Assembly: GCA_947476695.1 (NCBI GenBank) | Contig: CANJRD010000015.1 | Location: 22,700 to 86,699 of the forward strand | DNA: 64,000 nucleotides | Origin: Rhodospirillaceae bacterium | GTDB lineage: Bacteria > Pseudomonadota > Alphaproteobacteria > Rhodospirillales > Rhodospirillaceae | Direction: 5' to 3' | Shown: one piece after another, positions 59,898-64,000 of the stretch | Position numbering within the stretch: the stretch's first letter is position 1 | Layout: every line of letters starts with the position of its first letter | Notes under the pieces: model-generated | Database searches by the model: none | Told to the model about the DNA's origin: nothing | Seen by the model: the letters and a program-made list of their open reading frames with translations, nothing else | Program-made: the position numbers and the translations under genes

Positions 59898-62300
59898 ATG
59901 CCCGACCTGTTCACCATAGTGTCCTTCAGCGGAGCGATCGTTGTCGCTGCCGTTGTGGTGACCATCGTCGTCATGGCGATCAGGCGGGCGCGCAGCGGAC
60001 CTGCGCGACCCATCGCCGAGGTGCTGGCCGGGACGCTGGACGGCGCCCCGCGTGCCTGCATCGTCACCTCGGCTGACGGGATCGTGATCTATCGCAACGC
60101 CCGGGGCCGCGAATGGCTGGGCGACGAGGACCCGATCGGCTTCCTGTCCGGTCGCGGTATGCGCGACTTCGACCGCGAGGAGGGCATCACCCGTCTCGTC
60201 CAGGCGGCAAGCGCGCGGCTGGTGCTCACGACGGACATCCCGCTGGCGGCGCCCGGCTCCGTGCCCGGCGACGAGCCGGAGTGGTACCGCGTCGGCTTGC
60301 GACCGCTCGATCTCGGCCTCCCGACGGGCCGCAAACTCCTGCTGTGGACGGCGGAAGACATCACCGCGCACCGAACGATCAACGAGATCATCGGGCAGGA
60401 GCGGCAGGACGTCTCCGACTTCCTGTATTACCTGCCGATCGGCGTCTACTCGACGGATGTCGACGGCGTGTTCGGTTACGTCAACCAGCGCTTCGCCGAG
60501 TGGCTGGGCTTCACCCCCGACGATCTCACCGGCAAGAAACTCGACGATACCATCGCGGGCGCCACGCGGCCGCAGATCGAAGGCGAGTGGCAGGGCGAGG
60601 TCCAGTTCAAGAGCCGTAGCGGCGAGACCATCCCGGCCTTCGTGATGCAGTCGACCTATGACGACGCCGGTGCGACGCGCACGCGCACCACCGTGGTGCG
60701 GGATATGGCGCGGCCGCAAGCCAGCAACAACAACGCCGAGCGGTTCCGCGCGCTGTTCGACGGGGCGCCGGTGGCGATCGCGTTGACGGACGAGGAAGGC
60801 CACATCACCGATTGCAATCACGCCTTCGAGCGCTTGGTCGGCCAAGCCCGCGTGGCGTTGATCGGCATGCCGCTGACCGAACGCCTGGTGGAGGACGATC
60901 GGCGCAGCTTTGCCGCCGAGGTCGACAAGATCCTGACGGGCGAGGGCGACGGGCTGCGGCTCGATGTCAGTGTCACCGCGCCGTCGCGTCGCGACGGCAC
61001 GGCGCAGGCGTCCGTGTTCCTAGGCGCGCTGGGCGGCGAGGCGGGTATCGGCACCGAAGGTGTGGTGGCGCACTTCATCGACGTCACCGACCAGAAAAGT
61101 CTCGAGGTCCAGTTCGCCCAGGCCCAGAAGATGCAGGCCATGGGCCAGCTCGCCGGGGGCGTCGCGCACGACTTCAACAACCTGCTGACGGCGATGATCG
61201 GCTTCTGCGATCTGCTGCTCCAGCGGCATGGCGCCGGCGATCCCTCGTTCGCCGACATCATGCAGATCAAGCAGAATTCCAATCGCGCCGCCAATCTCGT
61301 GCGCCAGCTGCTGGCGTTCTCGCGCAAGCAGCCGTTGCTGCCCAAGGAACTCAACGTCACCGACGAACTCACCGAACTCTCGCACCTGCTGACGCGCCTG
61401 ATCGGTGAGTCGATCAAGTTCCGTTTGGTGCACGGGCGCGAACTGGGTCTGATCCGCGTCGACCCCGGCCAGTTCGATCAGATGATCATCAATCTCGCCG
61501 TCAACGCGCGCGATGCGATGCCGGGCGGCGGCACGCTGACGATCTCCACCGGCGGCGAAACGTTCGATGCGCCCCGGCAGATCGGTGCCGAGCAGGTGCC
61601 GGCGGGTCGCTATGTGCGCATCTCCGTCGAGGACACAGGCCAGGGCATCGCGCCCGAAAATCTGGGCCGCATCTTCGAGCCGTTCTTCTCGACCAAAAAG
61701 GAAATCCCCGGCGCCGGCACCGGCCTCGGGCTTGCCACGGTCTACGGCATCGTGCGTCAGACCGGCGGCTTCATTCAGGTGGACTCATCGCCGGGCGAGG
61801 GCGCGAAGTTCGCCATCTACCTGCCGCGCTATGCGCCCGATCCCGAAGAAGGCGAGCAGCGCGCGAAAGCCGCGGCGCCCGTCGCTGCGTCCGAGGAACC
61901 GTCGCGCGTGGAACTCACCCGTCCCGCCAACGTGCTGTTGGTGGAAGACGAAGACGCCGTGCGCGTCTTCGCCGCGCGCGCGCTGAAAAGCAAAGGCTAC
62001 AAGGTGTTCGAGGCGCGCACCGGCGAACAGGCGCTGGAGATGCTGAAGGAACAGGCGTCGGTCGACATCATGGTCACCGACATGATGATGCCCGGTATGG
62101 ATGGCGGTACGCTGGCCCGCATGGTCCGCGCCGAACGCCCCGAGATCAAAATCCTGCTGATCTCCGGCTACTCCGAGGAAGTCGCCCGTGGCGACATCGT
62201 CGACACCACGAACTTCCACTTCCTGCCCAAGCCCTTCAGCCTCGGTCAGCTCACCGCGAAGGTGAAAGATGTGCTGAAGGAAGCGGAGAGCGTGGCTTAG
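59898..62300 (+). CDS. cckA: Cell-cycle hybrid histidine kinase CckA
   Basis: Controls CtrA phosphorylation through ChpT. 800 residues from the ATG at 59898 (a GTG at 59883 is in frame). Only one membrane helix is obvious (residues about 8-30). Then come two or three PAS-like domains (VYSTDVDGVFGYVNQRFAEW; GAPVAIALTDEEGHITDCNH), the HisKA domain with LAGGVAHDFNNLLTAMIGF (His424), an HATPase domain (MIINLAVNARDAMPGGGTLT; GAGTGLGLATVYGIVRQTGG) and a receiver domain with phospho-acceptor Asp728 (VTDMMMPGMDG). The longer PAS region and single helix differ from Caulobacter. It follows flhB after 22 bases. Confidence 0.94.
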   Translation: MPDLFTIVSFSGAIVVAAVVVTIVVMAIRRARSGPARPIAEVLAGTLDGAPRACIVTSADGIVIYRNARGREWLGDEDPIGFLSGRGMRDFDREEGITRLVQAASARLVLTTDIPLAAPGSVPGDEPEWYRVGLRPLDLGLPTGRKLLLWTAEDITAHRTINEIIGQERQDVSDFLYYLPIGVYSTDVDGVFGYVNQRFAEWLGFTPDDLTGKKLDDTIAGATRPQIEGEWQGEVQFKSRSGETIPAFVMQSTYDDAGATRTRTTVVRDMARPQASNNNAERFRALFDGAPVAIALTDEEGHITDCNHAFERLVGQARVALIGMPLTERLVEDDRRSFAAEVDKILTGEGDGLRLDVSVTAPSRRDGTAQASVFLGALGGEAGIGTEGVVAHFIDVTDQKSLEVQFAQAQKMQAMGQLAGGVAHDFNNLLTAMIGFCDLLLQRHGAGDPSFADIMQIKQNSNRAANLVRQLLAFSRKQPLLPKELNVTDELTELSHLLTRLIGESIKFRLVHGRELGLIRVDPGQFDQMIINLAVNARDAMPGGGTLTISTGGETFDAPRQIGAEQVPAGRYVRISVEDTGQGIAPENLGRIFEPFFSTKKEIPGAGTGLGLATVYGIVRQTGGFIQVDSSPGEGAKFAIYLPRYAPDPEEGEQRAKAAAPVAASEEPSRVELTRPANVLLVEDEDAVRVFAARALKSKGYKVFEARTGEQALEMLKEQASVDIMVTDMMMPGMDGGTLARMVRAERPEIKILLISGYSEEVARGDIVDTTNFHFLPKPFSLGQLTAKVKDVLKEAESVA

Positions 62301-62473
62301 CGCGCGATCCCGCCGCGCTTCGCGAGGGCCCTCGGCAGGGTGAGTGTTGCGGGGTGACTTTTCCGTTCCGCCCGCACTCTTCCGTCACAGCCGACATTGA
62401 GGCAAAGTGCCTGCGGCTTCGGTGGCGATGAACGCCGTGAGTCTCGTTGAGTGCGCAGTCTGAAGGTGTTGGT

Positions 62474-62938
62474 ATGAGAACGCTTACAATTTCTTTGTGT
62501 GCAATTGGTCTGCTGGTCTCGCACGCCGCTGACGCCGCAGAGCCTGTCTCGGCGACCGCGCGCAACGGCCTCTGCGCCGTCGCGCTGCCGGAAGTGAATC
62601 TCACCGCCGACAACTTTGCCCAGCGCATCCTCGATGCCGATGTGAAGGTCGCGACGGCCACGCCAAAGGCCGATCCCGCCGGGGACCTGACCTGGGAGAT
62701 GTTCCGGCAGATCGACAAGCAGAAGACCGGCGCTTTCGAGATCCTCGATCGCAAAGCCAAGCAGATCGTTGGAAAGTCCGTCGGTGACTTGAAAGTCGAT
62801 CCCGTCGCGGTGGCCTTCGCCCGCGGCGAGGTCAACATGATGATCGGCTATTGCAGCGCAGCGCCCGATCAGGTGCGCAACGTGCCGGGTGCCCAGATCG
62901 TGCGTATTCCCACCAGCCTCGCACCGCCGCCCCAATAG
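62474..62938 (+). CDS. Secreted protein resembling part of a molybdate-type (ModA) binding protein
   Basis: 154 residues from the ATG at 62474 (AAGG 8 bases upstream) with a signal peptide (LTISLCAIGLLVSHAADAAE). The segment GDLTWEMFRQIDKQKTGAFE, then IVGKS, FARGEVNMMIGYCSAAPDQV and NVPGAQIVRIPTSLAPPP resembles the second lobe of ModA-type periplasmic proteins. A full ModA has about 250 residues, so this lacks the first lobe and the closing strand. It may be a shortened binding protein with another role or a decayed gene; no transporter genes are adjacent. Confidence 0.55.
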   Translation: MRTLTISLCAIGLLVSHAADAAEPVSATARNGLCAVALPEVNLTADNFAQRILDADVKVATATPKADPAGDLTWEMFRQIDKQKTGAFEILDRKAKQIVGKSVGDLKVDPVAVAFARGEVNMMIGYCSAAPDQVRNVPGAQIVRIPTSLAPPPQ

Positions 62939-62965
62939 ACTTCGGTAAGACCGGGAACGGGCGCC

Positions 62966-63148
62966 TTACTTCGCCCGGCCGGAGTCTTTGATGGGCTTCG
63001 TCGCGGCGTTCGACGGGTGATAGCCGCTCTGCTGCGCTTTGCCCTGGGCTTGGCCTGGCGGGCCGCCACGGCCTTGCTGCTGTTGCGCTGCCTGCTTCGC
63101 ACGGCGTTCGCGTTCGCGGTCGGACGTCTCGGTTTTTTTCTGGGTCAT
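62966..63148 (-). CDS. Small basic, glutamine-rich hypothetical protein (60 aa)
   Basis: MTQKKTETSDRERERRAKQA followed by a Gln/Gly-rich stretch and a Lys-rich end. The ATG at 63148 has AGGG 7 bases upstream. Disordered by composition, cytoplasmic. Short proteins of this style are common in Alphaproteobacteria; no function is known to me. Divergent from recA. Confidence 0.55.
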   Translation of the reverse strand: MTQKKTETSDRERERRAKQAAQQQQGRGGPPGQAQGKAQQSGYHPSNAATKPIKDSGRAK

Positions 63149-63277
63149 GCGGCCACCCTATCACAATCGTCAGGGAGAACGCCGTGGACTCCTGTTCCAT
63201 GCGCGGCATAGGCTAAACAAGCCATAGGGTTATCTGTCCTTTCGGATACCAGGCGTTGTACTGGATGTATTTGTTTT

Positions 63278-63320
63278 GTTCTCTTTTTGATCTTGTTTTT
63301 GAGAACATGACGTGTACATT
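63278..63320 (+). promoter_or_regulatory. recA promoter region with LexA-box-like elements
   Basis: TTGTTT (63293-63298), 16-base spacer, TACATT (63315-63320) is a plausible promoter. GTTC-N7-GATC at 63278-63292 is one base from the alphaproteobacterial SOS box GTTC-N7-GTTC. GTTCTC (63278) and GAGAAC (63301) also form an inverted repeat across the -35. Confidence 0.4.
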
Positions 63321-63393
63321 AGGTGCACGCGCTGGGGAACAGCGGCGCCGGATTGAACCGGTTGTCCAACCTGAATAGACAGAGGAGCGCCTT

Positions 63394-64000
63394 ATGGCCG
63401 AACCCGCCCTTAAACTGGTCGAAAGAGACAGGGACTCAATGGACAAGAACAAGGCCCTGGACGCGGCGCTCACCCAGATCGAGCGCGCCTTCGGCAAAGG
63501 CTCCATCATGCGGATGGGCCAGGAAGGGGCGGCGGTCGATATCGCCTCCATTCCCACCGGCTCCCTCGGGCTCGACCTCGCGCTCGGCATCGGCGGTCTG
63601 CCGCGCGGACGCATCGTCGAGATCTACGGCCCGGAAAGCTCGGGCAAGACCACCCTTGCACTGCACGTCATTGCCGAAGCCCAGAAGAAGGGCGGCACTT
63701 GCGCCTTCATCGACGCGGAACACGCCCTCGATCCGGGCTATGCCCGCAAGCTCGGCGTCGACCTCGACGGCCTGCTCATCTCACAGCCCGACGCCGGCGA
63801 ACAGGCGCTCGAGATCGCCGACACCCTGGTCCGCTCCGGCGCGATCGACGTGCTCGTGGTTGACTCGGTCGCAGCCCTGACGCCGCGCGCCGAACTCGAA
63901 GGCGAGATGGGCGACAACCACATGGGCCTGCATGCGCGCCTGATGAGCCAAGCTTTGCGCAAGCTGACCTCTTCGGTGTCGCGTTCCAATACCCTCATCA
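63394..64000 (+). CDS. recA: Recombinase RecA (partial, C-terminus beyond window)
   Basis: DNA strand-exchange protein and SOS co-protease. 202 codons are visible from the ATG at 63394, with GAGGAG 6 bases upstream. [20 protein letters not shown] begins the classical N-terminus after a 15-residue leader; GPESSGKTT is the Walker A motif, followed by [20 protein letters not shown] and [36 protein letters not shown]. An internal ATG at 63439 could also start translation. It runs off the end of the window. Confidence 0.97.
   Translation, partial: MAEPALKLVERDRDSMDKNKALDAALTQIERAFGKGSIMRMGQEGAAVDIASIPTGSLGLDLALGIGGLPRGRIVEIYGPESSGKTTLALHVIAEAQKKGGTCAFIDAEHALDPGYARKLGVDLDGLLISQPDAGEQALEIADTLVRSGAIDVLVVDSVAALTPRAELEGEMGDNHMGLHARLMSQALRKLTSSVSRSNTLI

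Noticed and set aside
58022..60067. 681-codon open frame on the minus strand over fliR and flhB
   Set aside because: It is antisense to two unmistakable export-gate genes, is rich in His/Arg/Asp, and has no family resemblance; it arises from GC-rich codon use.

Overview
The window is about 64 kb of high-GC DNA from a flagellated alphaproteobacterium. FlbT, FlaF, FliX, FhlB, MotE, the DUF6468 protein and CckA are all present, and this combination is characteristic of Alphaproteobacteria that control motility through CtrA and FlbD. I cannot fix genus or family from sequence alone. The window begins inside flgD and ends inside recA, both partial. I saw no rRNA, tRNA, CRISPR array or insertion sequence.

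Layout. (1) 1-2.4 kb: fliK and flgD on the minus strand behind a sigma-54 promoter with upstream palindromes. (2) 2.4-18 kb: glycosyltransferases, many with TPR repeats, mixed with waaA, a secreted protein of probable toroid fold and an nhaA antiporter. (3) 18.3-23.6 kb: four tandem flagellin genes, then flbT and flaF. (4) 23.7-29.3 kb: two large coupled TPR-OGT glycosyltransferases and a methyltransferase frameshifted at a GC dinucleotide tract. Regions 2-4 look like one flagellin-modification and flagellin-control island. (5) 29.7-30.6 kb: a MipA/OmpV-type outer-membrane protein. (6) 30.6-36.7 kb: operon flgI-flgJ-flgN-flgK-flgL on minus, divergent from fliX. (7) 37.5-39.3 kb: dksA, a spermidine-synthase-like methyltransferase and a second FlaF-like gene. 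(8) 39.7-43.8 kb: operon flgF-flgG-flgA-flgH on minus. (9) 44.1-52.3 kb: fliL-fliM-DUF6468-motE, then two MotB-like membrane proteins and a 1111-residue TPR protein. (10) 52.3-54.5 kb: small hypotheticals, an LPMO-like secreted protein and a chloramphenicol-phosphotransferase-like kinase. (11) 54.5-56.3 kb: fhlB, a small unknown, fliO and fliP on minus. (12) 56.5-62.3 kb: flgB-flgC-fliE-fliQ-fliR-flhB-cckA. (13) 62.3-64 kb: two small genes and recA.

How the parts work together. The export gate (FliP/Q/R/O, FlhB, FhlB), rod (FlgB/C/F/G, FliE), rings (FlgH/I/A), switch (FliM), stator-side factors (FliL, MotE, MotB-like), hook control (FliK, FlgD), junction proteins (FlgK/L/N) and filament (four flagellins) are nearly all present. 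MotA, FliF, FliG, FliN, FlhA and FlgE are outside the window. A 13-bp palindrome GGCAA-N3-TTGCC recurs in flagellar intergenic regions. It lies about 100-145 bp upstream of sigma-54-like promoters for fliK, flgI, flgF and possibly the second flagellin, which fits FlbD (ftr-type) enhancer sites. The flgB operon instead carries the palindrome next to a perfect CtrA-type box. CckA, which feeds the CtrA phosphorelay, is encoded at the end of that operon.
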